From Bifidobacterium breve (GTDB taxonomy: Bacteria > Actinomycetota > Acidimicrobiia > Acidimicrobiales > Acidimicrobilacustridaceae), in the NCBI GenBank assembly GCA_945862505.1, contig CAMAYJ010000025.1:1-33008 (forward strand): a stretch of DNA of 33,008 bases, read 5' to 3'. This document shows positions 1 to 7,569 of the stretch, one piece after another. The position numbers and the translations under genes are program-made. The notes beneath the pieces were generated by a model, which made no database searches, was not told the origin of the DNA, and worked only from the letters and a program-made list of their open reading frames with translations. How positions within the stretch are numbered: position 1 is the stretch's first letter; each line of letters starts with the position of its first letter.

Positions 1-618
1 TGGAGTGGTCCGATTGGTTGCACTTTTCCTGGGGTAGTGAAGGGTGGGGTGGTTTACACCGCGGCCAATGTCGATCACTCATGGATTAATGCCGATGCAG
101 CTCGCATCATCGGGGACGCAACTGGGTGTCCTGTGACGATCGTGAATGATGCAGATGCTGCGGGCGAAGCGGAAACTCGCTTCGGTGCGGCACGCGGAAA
201 ATCTGGAGTCATCTTGACGATCACTTTGGGGACCGGCATCGGTTCAGCATTGATGATCGACGGAACGCTTGTTCCGAATACCGAACTTGGTCACTTGTGG
301 TTGCGTGGTGGCGATGCCGAGAAGTGGGCGGCGGCTTCGGTTCGTGAACGCCTTGAACTTGATTGGCAGGAATGGACAGCTCGCGTCGACGAGTACCTGT
401 GCTCAGTCGAAAAATTGTTCTGGCCCGACCTTTTCATCATCGGTGGCGGAGTCTCAAAGAAGGCCGACAAATTCATTCCGAATCTGACCTGTCAGACGCC
501 GGTCGTGCCGGCAACGCTTCGCAACGCGGCCGGGATAGTTGGCGGCGCACTTGCCGTAAGCCGTCATCGCGAAAAACATGGAACCGACGGCCAGTCTCAC
601 TTGGGAAAAAAGAAGTAG
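1..618 (+). CDS. ppgK: Polyphosphate glucokinase, 3' part (5' end outside window)
   Basis: The frame is open from base 1, so the gene starts upstream; 205 C-terminal residues are visible. The family phosphorylates glucose in the cytoplasm using polyphosphate (and usually ATP) and belongs to the ROK sugar kinases. Visible marks are TFPGVVKGGVVYTAANVDHSW near the start, the catalytic NDADAAG segment, the phosphate-binding LTITLGTGIGSAL loop, the ELGHL motif and a C-terminal IIGGGVSKKADKF stretch, all in family order. The ATG at base 37 is internal, not the true start. The gene ends in a lysine-rich tail and converges with the histidine phosphatase gene, with 10 bp between stop codons. Assignment over generic glucokinase rests on the VYTAANVDHSW segment, which I recall from actinobacterial PpgK proteins. 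Confidence 0.88.
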   Translation, partial: WSGPIGCTFPGVVKGGVVYTAANVDHSWINADAARIIGDATGCPVTIVNDADAAGEAETRFGAARGKSGVILTITLGTGIGSALMIDGTLVPNTELGHLWLRGGDAEKWAAASVRERLELDWQEWTARVDEYLCSVEKLFWPDLFIIGGGVSKKADKFIPNLTCQTPVVPATLRNAAGIVGGALAVSRHREKHGTDGQSHLGKKK

Positions 619-628
619 AAGAACGTTC

Positions 629-1306
629 TCAGCGGGTGTGAAGTTCCGTTGGGAGATGAGCCGTATCGGAAAATCGAAAAAGGCTGAATGACAACGACGA
701 TGCGATATGCATTGGGCGAATTACGCTGATTGAGGCGTGGAAGGCAACGAAACGTTCCCATTCCCATGGAACGGGTTCGATTCCAAGAAGGTGTCCGAGG
801 CTGACAGCATTCGCACCGGAGTGAGCGACGAAAACAATTCGTGGGCCTTCGTGGTTCATGTCCCAGAGCGGCGGGAACTGACGCGCTCGGGTGCAGCCGA
901 GGTCTGAAAGAAACGCTGTGAGTCCACCTACGACGCGGTCATGGAATTCTCGAAACGATTCCGCACCTGGAATTGCTTCCCACTGCTCATTGAGGGGACG
1001 GCGTCGTTGCTGGGCGAACGCTTTCTCGATGACTTCAGACGGAGTTCCCTGCCATTCGGGCGCGCGAATTTCGGCGATCCAGTCATGAGTTTCGGGTTCG
1101 AGGTTGAACGCCTCTATTAAGGGCTGAGCTGTTTGTTGCGCGCGAACAAGCGGCGAAACGACCAAACGATCGATCGGAAGATCGGCAAAGAACGAAGGGA
1201 TGAGCTCGGCCTGGCGATGGCCAATGTCGGTAAGCACCGGATCGTCGACACCACCTCCGTCGATTTCCCATTGTGGTTGTCCGTGACGAATGAAGATCAG
1301 TTCCAT
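629..1306 (-). CDS. Histidine phosphatase family protein (phosphoglycerate mutase-like)
   Basis: A 225-residue cytoplasmic protein of the histidine phosphatase superfamily. The RHG motif carrying the phospho-accepting histidine is at residues 7-9 (FIRHGQ), followed by LTDIGHRQAE, the substrate-phosphate arginine region SPLVRAQQTA and the second catalytic histidine in VFVAHSGANA. This is the layout of dPGM-like, CobC and broad-specificity phosphatases, and the substrate cannot be told from sequence. It is the last gene of a small minus-strand cluster: the CxxC protein stop lies 14 bp upstream of this ATG. The ATG at 1306 starts directly at the conserved first beta strand; I see no strong ribosome binding site, which suggests translational coupling. 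Confidence 0.85.
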   Translation of the reverse strand: MELIFIRHGQPQWEIDGGGVDDPVLTDIGHRQAELIPSFFADLPIDRLVVSPLVRAQQTAQPLIEAFNLEPETHDWIAEIRAPEWQGTPSEVIEKAFAQQRRRPLNEQWEAIPGAESFREFHDRVVGGLTAFLSDLGCTRARQFPPLWDMNHEGPRIVFVAHSGANAVSLGHLLGIEPVPWEWERFVAFHASISVIRPMHIASSLSFSLFRFSDTAHLPTELHTR

Positions 1307-1320
1307 AGTTGGTCCAAGGG

Positions 1321-1545
1321 TTAGCCGCGACCTGGTCGGCGGCGATGGCGATTACTCCAGCACCCATGGTGCCAGTGGCGTCGAAGGTCTGGAGCATCCA
1401 ACGGGACTGCGACGATGTGTCCTGTTCCCGAGGGAATGTCGCGGTTGCATCCCGGGCAGATGTAGGTCTTGTTCGCTTCGTAGGGTTGCACCCGGCGAAC
1501 ATCAACTTCGAGCCCCATTGGGTCGCGCTCGGGTTCGTTCGTCAT
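1321..1545 (-). CDS. Small conserved CxxC/His-Cys protein (possible zinc ribbon)
   Basis: A 74-residue protein starting at ATG 1545 (MTNEPERDPM). A longer frame opens at 1611 but would overlap the upstream small gene. The core reads TYICPGCNRDIPSGTGHIV and later RRHWHHGCW, so a CxxC pair and an HWHxxC group could bind one metal ion. The end is strongly basic (RHRRRPGRG). I recall short actinobacterial proteins with the same CPGC...GTGH...RRHWH...CW layout, often misnamed ATP/GTP-binding protein; no biochemical role is known to me. The start lies 1 nt after the stop of the single-helix protein, and the histidine phosphatase follows 14 bp downstream, so the three genes probably share one transcript. 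Confidence 0.7.
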   Translation of the reverse strand: MTNEPERDPMGLEVDVRRVQPYEANKTYICPGCNRDIPSGTGHIVAVPLDAPDLRRHWHHGCWSNRHRRRPGRG

Positions 1546-1546
1546 C

Positions 1547-1657
1547 TCAACCGAAAAACGCCCAGATGACGAGACCCAGGCAGATGACGATTGCGGCACT
1601 GACCATGACATAGTCGAACGGTGTGCGGCGTTGTTGGCGATGCGGATTGAATCCCAC
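1547..1657 (-). CDS. Tiny single-helix membrane protein (36 aa)
   Basis: A 36-codon frame from GTG 1657 to TGA 1549-1547. It begins with a basic arm (GFNPHRQQRRTPFDYV) followed by one hydrophobic helix (MVSAAIVICLGLVIWAFFG) that runs to the stop, a typical N-in/C-out single-pass layout. The other two minus-strand frames here give low-complexity sequence without domain character, while this one ends one nucleotide before the next gene's ATG (TGAGATG). That tight spacing supports a real gene. Small basic-arm plus one-helix proteins are common in actinobacterial operons, but I cannot name this one. It is divergent from the cytochrome c gene. Confidence 0.55.
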   Translation of the reverse strand: MGFNPHRQQRRTPFDYVMVSAAIVICLGLVIWAFFG

Positions 1658-1731
1658 CTTCTAAGTATTCCCTGAGAATGACGCGCCCCCGCACGCGGGT
1701 TGCGATGGGTCCACTGGTATCGTCCTCAGCC

Positions 1732-2085
1732 ATGCGTTCCCCCCGAGTTCTTGCTGCTGGATTGATGCTGGTTGCTGGCGTGACGATCGTTGCCGCCTGC
1801 TCGAGTGGGAGTTCCACGCCGGCCGCACCAGCGGGTGATGCGGTGCTGGTCGAAGGACAGAAGGCCTACTCGCAGAACTGCGCCGGGTGCCATGGTGCCG
1901 CTGGCGGCGGAGCGTACGGGCGGAAGTTGGCGGGAGTCGTAACGGTGAAATACCCAAACATCGACGATCAAATTGCCCTGATCACAAATGGGAAGGGCGC
2001 TATGCCATCGTTCTCAAAGAAGTTGACGGCTGACCAGATCACGGCGGTCACCCGATATACGCGCGAGGTTCTTGTAGCGAAGTAG
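1732..2085 (+). CDS. Cytochrome c class I lipoprotein
   Basis: A 117-residue exported c-type cytochrome. From ATG 1732 the product starts MRSPRVLAAGLMLVAG and has a lipobox ending VAAC, so it should be lipid-anchored outside the membrane. A Ser/Ala/Pro linker precedes the haem site CAGCH, and GAMPSF supplies the likely axial methionine. The C-terminal helix (TADQITAVTRYTREVL) is typical of small mono-haem cytochromes such as the cytochrome c oxidase/cbb3-associated kind. An upstream ATG at 1678 would add 18 residues in front of the signal peptide, so 1732 is preferred. It probably shuttles electrons; the partner is not encoded nearby. Confidence 0.82.
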   Translation: MRSPRVLAAGLMLVAGVTIVAACSSGSSTPAAPAGDAVLVEGQKAYSQNCAGCHGAAGGGAYGRKLAGVVTVKYPNIDDQIALITNGKGAMPSFSKKLTADQITAVTRYTREVLVAK

Positions 2086-2198
2086 TCATTCGCTCGCAAC
2101 AGTGCGAACGGCCCGTGTGTGTCATTTCAGCAGTTCGTAGTGTCAGTGCCTCGGCGGCAGTTATCGCCCTTCGACCCATTCATTGTCGCGGAGGTTCG

Positions 2199-3076
2199 AT
2201 GCTTGCCACCATCGGGTCGGCAACGTTGTCAGGTATCGATGGTGTACCTGTCACCGTTGAAGTGCATGTTGCCAACGGCTTACCCGGATTTACTGTGGTC
2301 GGGTTACCCGATGCGTCATGTCGCGAAGCGCGAGATCGTGTGCGCGCTGCACTTCTTACCTCGGGTTACGCGTGGCCCGACCGACGAACAACGGTAAATC
2401 TTGCGCCAACTTCGGTGCGCAAAGTCGGGGCATCGTTAGATCTTGCGATCGCGATCGGTGTTCTTGTGGCCAGTGAACAACTACCCGCCGATGTCGTCAC
2501 CGACCGGGCCTTTCTCGCCGAAGTCGGTCTCGACGGTTCACTCCGCCATGTTCCTGGAGCCCTTTCACTTGCCGCTGCGTGTTCGCAGCCCGAAATCATC
2601 GTTGCACCTGACTCATATTCCGAAGCATCGCTTGTGGCTCGGCCGAAGATCCGATGCGCTGCAGATTTGCGAACCTTGGTCGACGCTCTGCTCGCAGAAG
2701 CACCATGGCCGCGGCCTCCGGACGAACCCATTGCCGCGTCGAACACTGGCGATGCCGATCTTGCCGATGTTCGCGGCCATCGGCTGGCTCGCTTCGGTCT
2801 CGAAGTCGCTGCTGCCGGTGGTCACCACCTTCTGATGGTTGGTCCGCCTGGTTCGGGCAAGACCATGTTGGCCGAACGTCTTCCTGGTCTATTGCCCGAC
2901 CTTGACGATCACACCGCGTTCGATACCACGCGTGTGCATTCAGCGGCGGGTGAATCAATGGTTGGTGGTTTGGTTCGGCGTCCACCATTGCGCGCTCCGC
3001 ATCACGGAATGAGCGCAGTGGCCATGGTCGGTGGAGGCTCGCATCGGCTGCGCCCGGGCGAAATTTCGATGGCGCA
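2199..3076 (+). pseudogene. comM: comM (yifB) 5' fragment, interrupted by integrative element
   Basis: Codons 1-292 of a YifB/ComM AAA+ ATPase (Mg-chelatase-like). The ATG at 2199 has a GGAGG site about 5 nt upstream. Visible are the N-terminal domain (TIGSATLSGIDGVPVTVEVH, GLPGFTVVGLPDA, VNLAPTSVRKVGASLDLAIA) and Walker A at residues 215-222 (GPPGSGKT). The frame reaches GEISMA at residue 292, then enters foreign DNA. Walker B and everything after it lie about 6 kb away at 9145-9789. ComM is a branch-migration helicase that helps integrate incoming DNA during natural transformation; this copy cannot work unless the element excises. The frame stays open into the integrase gene, so a fusion product is formally possible. 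Confidence 0.93.
3069..3076 (+). repeat. attL core (ATGGCGCA)
   Basis: Left copy of the 8-bp core. It encodes Met-Ala and the first two bases of codon 293 of comM. Sequence left of it (GAAATTTCG) is comM; sequence right of it (GGCTAGTAG) is element DNA. The arm ATGTTCC at 3092-3098 is the mirror image of GGAACAT at 9129-9135. Confidence 0.88.
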
Positions 3077-3085
3077 GGCTAGTAG

Positions 3086-3091
3086 TACAAT
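3086..3091 (+). promoter_or_regulatory. Integrase -10 box (TACAAT), leaderless start
   Basis: TACAAT lies 7 nt before the integrase ATG at 3099, the spacing expected for a leaderless transcript. In the integrated state the position 17 bp upstream reads ATTTCG, a poor -35. In the joined circle that position would read TGGACA, brought from 9139-9144, a 5 of 6 match to TTGACA. The promoter is inferred from spacing and consensus only. Confidence 0.55.
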
Positions 3092-3098
3092 ATGTTCC

Positions 3099-4496
3099 AT
3101 GAAGAGAGCAGCGATCTACTGCAGAATTTCATCGGATCCTCTGGGCGAAAGCAAGGGAGTGGAGCGGCAGGAACAGGACTGCCTCGCCCTCGCAGAAAAA
3201 GCTGGGTTTGAAGTGATTGGGATATTCGTCGACAACGACACAACGGCGTTTCGAGGGCGTCCCCGCCCGAAGTATCAGCAACTGATCGAGATCGTTCGCT
3301 CAGGAATGGTGGACGTAATCGTTGCGTGGCACCCGGATCGCCTTCATCGCAACATGAGAGAACTCGAGGACTTCATTGATCTCGTAGAAGGCGCAAAGTG
3401 TGATGTTCAAACTGTCCGTGAAGGCTCGTATGACTTAACGACTCCAAGTGGGCGGGGCATCGCTCGCGTGATTGGCGCACTGGCGACGGCTGAGTCAGAA
3501 CACAAAAGTGCGCGGTTGAAACGAAAACATGAGCAGATTGCTCAAGAAGGTCGACTGTCGGGCGGGGGAAGACGTCCTTTTGGCTACGAGGAAGATCGGC
3601 TTGCAATTCGAGAAGACGAAGCTGAGTTGATTCGATCTGCGGTTAAGGATGTCCTCAATGGCAGAAGTATTCGTTCGATAACTAACGAATGGCGGAACTC
3701 TGGAGTCCCCACGGTGACAGGAGCGCGGTGGACGCCAAATGTCATCAAAGGAATTTTGACTCGAGGACGAATCGCTGGGCTGCGTGAGTTGGGGGGTGAC
3801 GTCATTGCGAAGGCGGTGTGGCAAGGAATAATCACCCCTGAGGAACTGACTCGAGTTCGAGCGATCCTGCTGGATCCATCACGACGGACGAATCAACGCT
3901 CACGTCGCTATCTTCTGACTGGCGGAATTGCTCGCTGTGGACATTGTTCTGCCAACTTGATCGCCCGGCCACGGGCGGATCGCCGGCCTTGCTACGTGTG
4001 TGCGAAAGATGTTGGTGGCTGCGGAGGAATCCGTGTGCTCGCTGAGCCACTTGATGACGCAATCATTCAAATGGTTTTCATTGCACTCGAAGGCTCTGGA
4101 CTTAATAAGGCCTTGTATCGAGGTAAGTCCAAAAAATCAGATACCTCGGAAACGATTCTCACTGAGATCATGAGATTCGACACGAAACTCGAAGAACTCT
4201 CCGAAATGTTTGCGGCTGACGAAATTCGAAGAGTTGATTACCTAAATGTCACGAAGGGTTTGCGGGCGAAACGTGAGGAAGCGCAGCGTCGACTTGGAGT
4301 GATCGAGGGAAATGCTGCACTTGCACGATTCGCAGGTGGCATCGACGTACTTCGAGCTGCGTGGCCTGAGATGAGCGTTGATGATCGCCGACTTGTGATT
4401 TCCTCGGTTCTTGATCACGTTCCGGTCATGCCCGCTGTGAGGGGACGCAACTTCTTCGATGCTGGGAGAATCGGCGAACCAGTTTGGCGTGTCTAA
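3099..4496 (+). CDS. Large serine recombinase (site-specific integrase)
   Basis: A 465-residue recombinase that should catalyse attP x attB integration of the element. The N-terminal catalytic domain has YCRISSD (Arg9 and nucleophile Ser11), ERQEQD at 22-27 and DRLHRN at 80-85 with the two active-site arginines. A recombinase domain follows (RRPFGYEED near 158, with SITNEWRNSGVPT and GILTRGRIAG). The zinc ribbon uses Cys280, Cys283, Cys298 and Cys301, and a coiled-coil stretch runs about 355-405. Length and order fit the large serine integrase family. The ATG at 3099 is chosen because the catalytic domain begins there; no ribosome binding site precedes it, in line with a leaderless transcript. 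It sits 23 bp inside the left end, the usual place for such an enzyme beside its attP site. Confidence 0.92.
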   Translation: MKRAAIYCRISSDPLGESKGVERQEQDCLALAEKAGFEVIGIFVDNDTTAFRGRPRPKYQQLIEIVRSGMVDVIVAWHPDRLHRNMRELEDFIDLVEGAKCDVQTVREGSYDLTTPSGRGIARVIGALATAESEHKSARLKRKHEQIAQEGRLSGGGRRPFGYEEDRLAIREDEAELIRSAVKDVLNGRSIRSITNEWRNSGVPTVTGARWTPNVIKGILTRGRIAGLRELGGDVIAKAVWQGIITPEELTRVRAILLDPSRRTNQRSRRYLLTGGIARCGHCSANLIARPRADRRPCYVCAKDVGGCGGIRVLAEPLDDAIIQMVFIALEGSGLNKALYRGKSKKSDTSETILTEIMRFDTKLEELSEMFAADEIRRVDYLNVTKGLRAKREEAQRRLGVIEGNAALARFAGGIDVLRAAWPEMSVDDRRLVISSVLDHVPVMPAVRGRNFFDAGRIGEPVWRV

Positions 4497-4837
4497 CGTG
4501 CCCTGATTGGTCCCTCAGTTGCGTTCTAAGCATCTGAATTTCGAAACAGCAGTCATTGGGACACGTTTCGAAAAATGAGAGTCTTTCGCCCGGTTTACTC
4601 ATAGCGCGACTTAGTAGATTCGTCCTTGTTGGTTGGACTACTGGCGGGTCAGGTAAGTGGCAAAGCAAATTGATTATCGCCGCCTAGTCATTGTCAACTG
4701 GCCTAGCTGATGGCTACGTTCGAAAAGACTGAACTGCCTGTTCAATTAAGGGTTCAATTCGAGGAACGCGATTCGAGCACGAGATTCGAGGATGGCTTAG
4801 GCTTTTTCGAAATTGATCGGCGAGAAAAGGGCAACTT
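4497..4837. other. Intergenic stretch after the integrase
   Basis: 341 bp with no convincing gene. A minus-strand frame overlapping 4426-4668 has no recognisable motif and runs into the integrase gene, so I reject it. The last 100 bp hold several GATTCGAG/ATTCGAG-like words (near 4755, 4770 and 4783) and GAGAAAAGG at 4822-4830, a ribosome binding site for the next gene. No clear terminator hairpin was found. Confidence 0.5.
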
Positions 4838-5227
4838 GTGAAGAGCGGGCAGAAATTTACGACGGGAATCTTTTGTGTATCGATGCTGGGTATGGGCTTG
4901 TTGACGGCGTGTGGATCGTCGAGTTCTGAGAAGCCCAAGTCTTCATCGACTAGCAGCACGATTGCGAAGTCAACGACAACCATGATGAGTACCACGACGA
5001 CTCAAGTCACGACTACGACTACTGCTCCGCCGGTTACAGCGCCTCCTGCGAAATCGGCACCCGCCACTTCGCCTCCGGCAACAGCTGCTCCTCAGCAACA
5101 GCCCAGTGTGAGCTACGCAAACTGCGCTGCGGTGAAGGCCGCTGGAGCTGCTCCGCTTTACCGTGGTCAGCCGGGTTACTCGTCAAGTCTTGATCGAGAC
5201 GGCGACGGTGTGGCCTGTGAGAAGTAG
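4838..5227 (+). CDS. Excalibur-domain lipoprotein
   Basis: A 129-residue exported protein from GTG 4838, with AAAAGG upstream. The signal peptide (IFCVSMLGMGLLTAC) ends in lipobox LTAC with Cys25, predicting a membrane-anchored lipoprotein. Residues 26-90 are a Ser/Thr/Pro/Ala-rich tether. Residues 93-128 form an Excalibur calcium-binding domain, with NCAAVKAAGAAPLYRGQPGY followed by LDRDGDGVACE, where the aspartates form the EF-hand-like calcium loop and two cysteines can pair. Excalibur domains occur on secreted nucleases and surface proteins; here there is no nuclease domain, so the protein seems to be a bare surface module. It is the first cargo gene after the integrase. Confidence 0.82.
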   Translation: MKSGQKFTTGIFCVSMLGMGLLTACGSSSSEKPKSSSTSSTIAKSTTTMMSTTTTQVTTTTTAPPVTAPPAKSAPATSPPATAAPQQQPSVSYANCAAVKAAGAAPLYRGQPGYSSSLDRDGDGVACEK

Positions 5228-5458
5228 GAAGCTCTAGGTCTGGAAGCACAAGTAGATTCGGAGGTTCTTCGGAACGGGTTTTCGAATTCGAGAAATGCAT
5301 TAAAGATCTCCCGAATCTGGCCCGTGTCTGGCGGGTTCAAGACGAGCGAGCGAGCGATCCGGTCCCCCCGTCTTCTTTTGACGTGAAATCCTTCAAGGAT
5401 CTTCATGAGTAACGACGGTCCGTTAGGATTTCGATGAAAATCTCGGGCGGAGGTAGAT

Positions 5459-6802
5459 ATGAAACGATTGCGATCGTCTGTTTATGTACTTGGCGTACTG
5501 GTGATCGCCGCAGTTCCAAATTCGGGAGTGTTGGCTTGGTTTGGGATTAGCGGTTGGCAGTACAGCGGAGCGTATAACTCCTATTCAGCAGAGATAGCAC
5601 CGGCGAGGTTTACTGACATCTTTACTTGGCGATTTGGCGTTCCTCCCGGCTACCTGTTGATAGGGGCGGCTCTACTAACTGGACTGTTTCTCATGATGGG
5701 CTTCGGCAAGTCGATCGCCGATCCTCGAGTTAGGTATTGCGGTCTAGTGGTCGGCTCTATGGGCGCTGTGAACCTTGTGCTTGTTGCGTTGAATTCGAGC
5801 CCTTGGAGTTCTCAGGAAAGCCCAAATGCGAGCCCCTTCACTGCAAACAATAAAGGGCCTCGCTTGACTTGGAGCGAGGTCGCCGACGTTGAGATCGGGC
5901 TCTATGTCTCACTTCTCTGCTGCGCTCTGCAGATTGCGTTCGGAATTTACATTGCACTCGGATTGAAACTCGGCTGGGAAGCCGTCGTGGAGTCGCCGGA
6001 ATTGAAACAAGAGGATCTTCGGCGCACAGCAAAGAATTCTGAAGATGCTCAAATTTCTGACGCCAATTTGTTTTCGAACGATCAGGGACAGGCTTCGAAC
6101 AGAATTCCGGATGCGATGGCCGCACTCGAATCCCCGACGAAAAAACACTCACGCGAAATCGCTATCAATGCAGTCCTATTTCTCATGGTCGCTCTGATCG
6201 GCCTACTCCCATTTTTGTCGTTTGGGGCTCTCGGTATGTCCGTGTCGGTGAACGCATTTAGGACTGAAAAGGGCGAAGACCTGAGGGTCTGGCTCACGGT
6301 TATTCCGATTGGTTGGGTCGTGGTCGCCATTTCTGTCATTGCACTTGGTGTTATTGCAATGGGGTTAAGGAAATCATCTCGGCCCACAAAACGGTTCGAG
6401 AACCATGCTCTTGGTGGTTTCGGATTAATTATTGGTGCGGGGCTCGTTGCGAGTTGGTACTACGCCAACAAGCAGATTGAGAACGCAATGGGAGCAGCAG
6501 TGGGTGAACCCGTCGCTGGTGGAGACCCATTCGCTGCTCTAGGCGCAGCCCTAGGCGCAGCGATGTTTCGCATTTCTTTCACCCCGGCGATTGGCTTTTG
6601 GCTGATGCTTGCCGTCGCTCTCGGAATTGCCGGGTACAACTTCTTCCTTATCCGGAAAACTGGAAAGCCGGCACCTTCTCGTGAGGTAATTCCCAACGCG
6701 ACTCTCGCTGATGGAATCCGCGACTTATCTGAACTTCGAGATCAGGGAATGATTTCTGATGAAGAATTCAGCCTCGCCAAGCGAAAACTTCTCGGGGAGT
6801 AA
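5459..6802 (+). CDS. Eight-helix membrane protein with C-terminal SHOCT domain
   Basis: A 447-residue integral membrane protein with a strong GGAGG site before ATG 5459. Hydrophobic segments lie near residues 7-27, 64-81, 93-111, 144-172, 236-258, 278-302, 318-336 and 374-398, with a hydrophilic cytosolic loop of about 60 residues (175-235) dividing them 4+4. The last 30 residues (IRDLSELRDQGMISDEEFSL onward) match the SHOCT short C-terminal domain, an oligomerisation module. An alanine/glycine-rich segment (345-368) precedes the final helix. I recognise no transport or catalytic motif. Its neighbours are lipoproteins, so a role in a cell-envelope assembly is possible but unproven. Confidence 0.7.
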   Translation: MKRLRSSVYVLGVLVIAAVPNSGVLAWFGISGWQYSGAYNSYSAEIAPARFTDIFTWRFGVPPGYLLIGAALLTGLFLMMGFGKSIADPRVRYCGLVVGSMGAVNLVLVALNSSPWSSQESPNASPFTANNKGPRLTWSEVADVEIGLYVSLLCCALQIAFGIYIALGLKLGWEAVVESPELKQEDLRRTAKNSEDAQISDANLFSNDQGQASNRIPDAMAALESPTKKHSREIAINAVLFLMVALIGLLPFLSFGALGMSVSVNAFRTEKGEDLRVWLTVIPIGWVVVAISVIALGVIAMGLRKSSRPTKRFENHALGGFGLIIGAGLVASWYYANKQIENAMGAAVGEPVAGGDPFAALGAALGAAMFRISFTPAIGFWLMLAVALGIAGYNFFLIRKTGKPAPSREVIPNATLADGIRDLSELRDQGMISDEEFSLAKRKLLGE

Positions 6803-6828
6803 TCGACTCTCTGAGTGTGATCAAGAGA

Positions 6829-6895
6829 ATTTAATTATCACACTTTTACCCATAATTATCGCACAGTTTGATATCAACTTTTTGAACGATTTGGG
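6829..6895 (+). repeat. Leader repeat, copy 1
   Basis: About 67 bp nearly identical to 8029-8095, exactly 1,200 bp away, with roughly three base differences. It starts at TTTAATTATCACAC and includes CATAATTATCGCACAG and ATATCAACTTTTTGA. Each copy lies upstream of a lipoprotein gene with the same signal peptide. Repeat 1 is 243 bp from its gene, repeat 2 only 121 bp. Confidence 0.85.
6833..6860 (+). promoter_or_regulatory. Paired AATTATC operator-like sites
   Basis: AATTATCACAC at 6833 and AATTATCGCAC at 6854 are spaced 21 bp, about two helical turns. The same pair recurs at 8033 and 8054. The half-palindromic ATAATTAT form fits a dimeric regulator bound on one DNA face. No promoter elements can be fixed next to them with confidence. 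Confidence 0.45.
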
Positions 6896-6967
6896 AGAAG
6901 TCGGGCGGCTGAAAGTTGAGTCGGGAGGGGACGAAGCAACAACTCGAGCGACTCCAGACGCAGATTG

Positions 6968-6997
6968 AATTATCACGGTTATTCGATAATTATCTCA
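6968..6997 (+). promoter_or_regulatory. Second pair of AATTATC sites (GATAATTATC palindrome)
   Basis: AATTATCAC at 6968 and AATTATCTC at 6988, 20 bp apart. The second sits in a perfect 10-bp palindrome GATAATTATC (6986-6995). This pair exists only in the longer leader of lipoprotein A, inside the roughly 120 bp that copy 2 lacks. A further inverted repeat, GATTCCTC (7022-7029) with GAGGAATC (7061-7068), lies downstream. Confidence 0.4.
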
Positions 6998-7137
6998 AAT
7001 ATTTTGAAAGAAAAGTTTCATGATTCCTCGAAAATTCCCGTTCCAGTTGAGCAGTTGCTTGAGGAATCGAGCTGCAATTTCGCGGGTGGAGAGTTGAATC
7101 AATTGATTGGCTTCAGATCATGCCTAAGATTGCCAAT

Positions 7138-7569
7138 GTGAAGCGAAACTTGGCGGCAGTAATGGCGGTATCGACTGCGGCGATGCTGTTCGCTGGTTGC
7201 GGCGGAAGTGGCGACACCGAAGCCAAGACTCGCATTCTGAATGGAACTTTCACCCTGAGCGGCTCTAGCAACAGCACACATCCACAGGGAGACGGTGGAT
7301 TCTGTTATGGAGACGACGGATATGACGATATTGAAGCAGGCCTTCGGGTGGTCGTTGCCGACGGCAACGGCAAAACACTCGCAACCGGATCTCTTGGAAA
7401 TTCTCGTTACAACGCCGCAGAGCGCGACTGCGTTTTTCCAGTCATCGTCACCACACCTTTGCCGAAGGCGGACTTTTACAGCGTCGAGGTCGGCAGACGA
7501 GGTGACTTGACGTATTCCTATGACGAAATGGTGCAACGCAATTGGGCCGTTGCGTTCACGCTTGGCTAG
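7138..7569 (+). CDS. Lipoprotein A (duplicated signal cassette)
   Basis: A 143-residue predicted lipoprotein. I prefer GTG 7138 over ATG 7120 because the paralogue at 8216 starts at the aligned codon and the product then begins with a compact signal peptide, KRNLAAVMAVSTAAMLFAGC, lipid-modified at Cys21. The mature part has FCYGDDGYDDIEAGLRVVV, a GKTLATGSLG turn, CVFPVIV and FYSVEVGRRGDLTYSYDEM, with two cysteines that could pair. I recall this C-GxGGYxDI...FYxVEVxRRG pattern from other actinobacterial exported proteins, without a known function. It converges with the minus-strand small gene; the two stop codons overlap in CTAG. Confidence 0.75.
   Translation: MKRNLAAVMAVSTAAMLFAGCGGSGDTEAKTRILNGTFTLSGSSNSTHPQGDGGFCYGDDGYDDIEAGLRVVVADGNGKTLATGSLGNSRYNAAERDCVFPVIVTTPLPKADFYSVEVGRRGDLTYSYDEMVQRNWAVAFTLG

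Larger units (their letters stand above)
6803..7137. other. AT-rich regulatory leader of lipoprotein A
   Basis: 335 bp without a gene. A short plus-strand frame (6759-6968) is an out-of-frame overlap of the SHOCT gene and looks random. The stretch is visibly AT-richer than its surroundings and holds the leader repeat and four AATTATC sites described separately. Bases 7081-7137 align with 8159-8215 ahead of lipoprotein B. Confidence 0.6.

Noticed and set aside
1542-1817. 91-aa minus-strand frame starting inside the cytochrome gene
   Set aside because: It covers the 36-aa gene in another frame and loses protein-like character after the first 30 residues.
2115-4496. One long 793-aa frame read as a single natural protein
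   Set aside because: Its first third is ComM and the rest a complete serine recombinase; the join lies at the att core and the ComM remainder exists at 9145-9789.
5176-5406. 76-aa minus-strand frame after the Excalibur gene
   Set aside because: Overlaps the Excalibur domain coding sequence and shows no motif or ribosome binding site.
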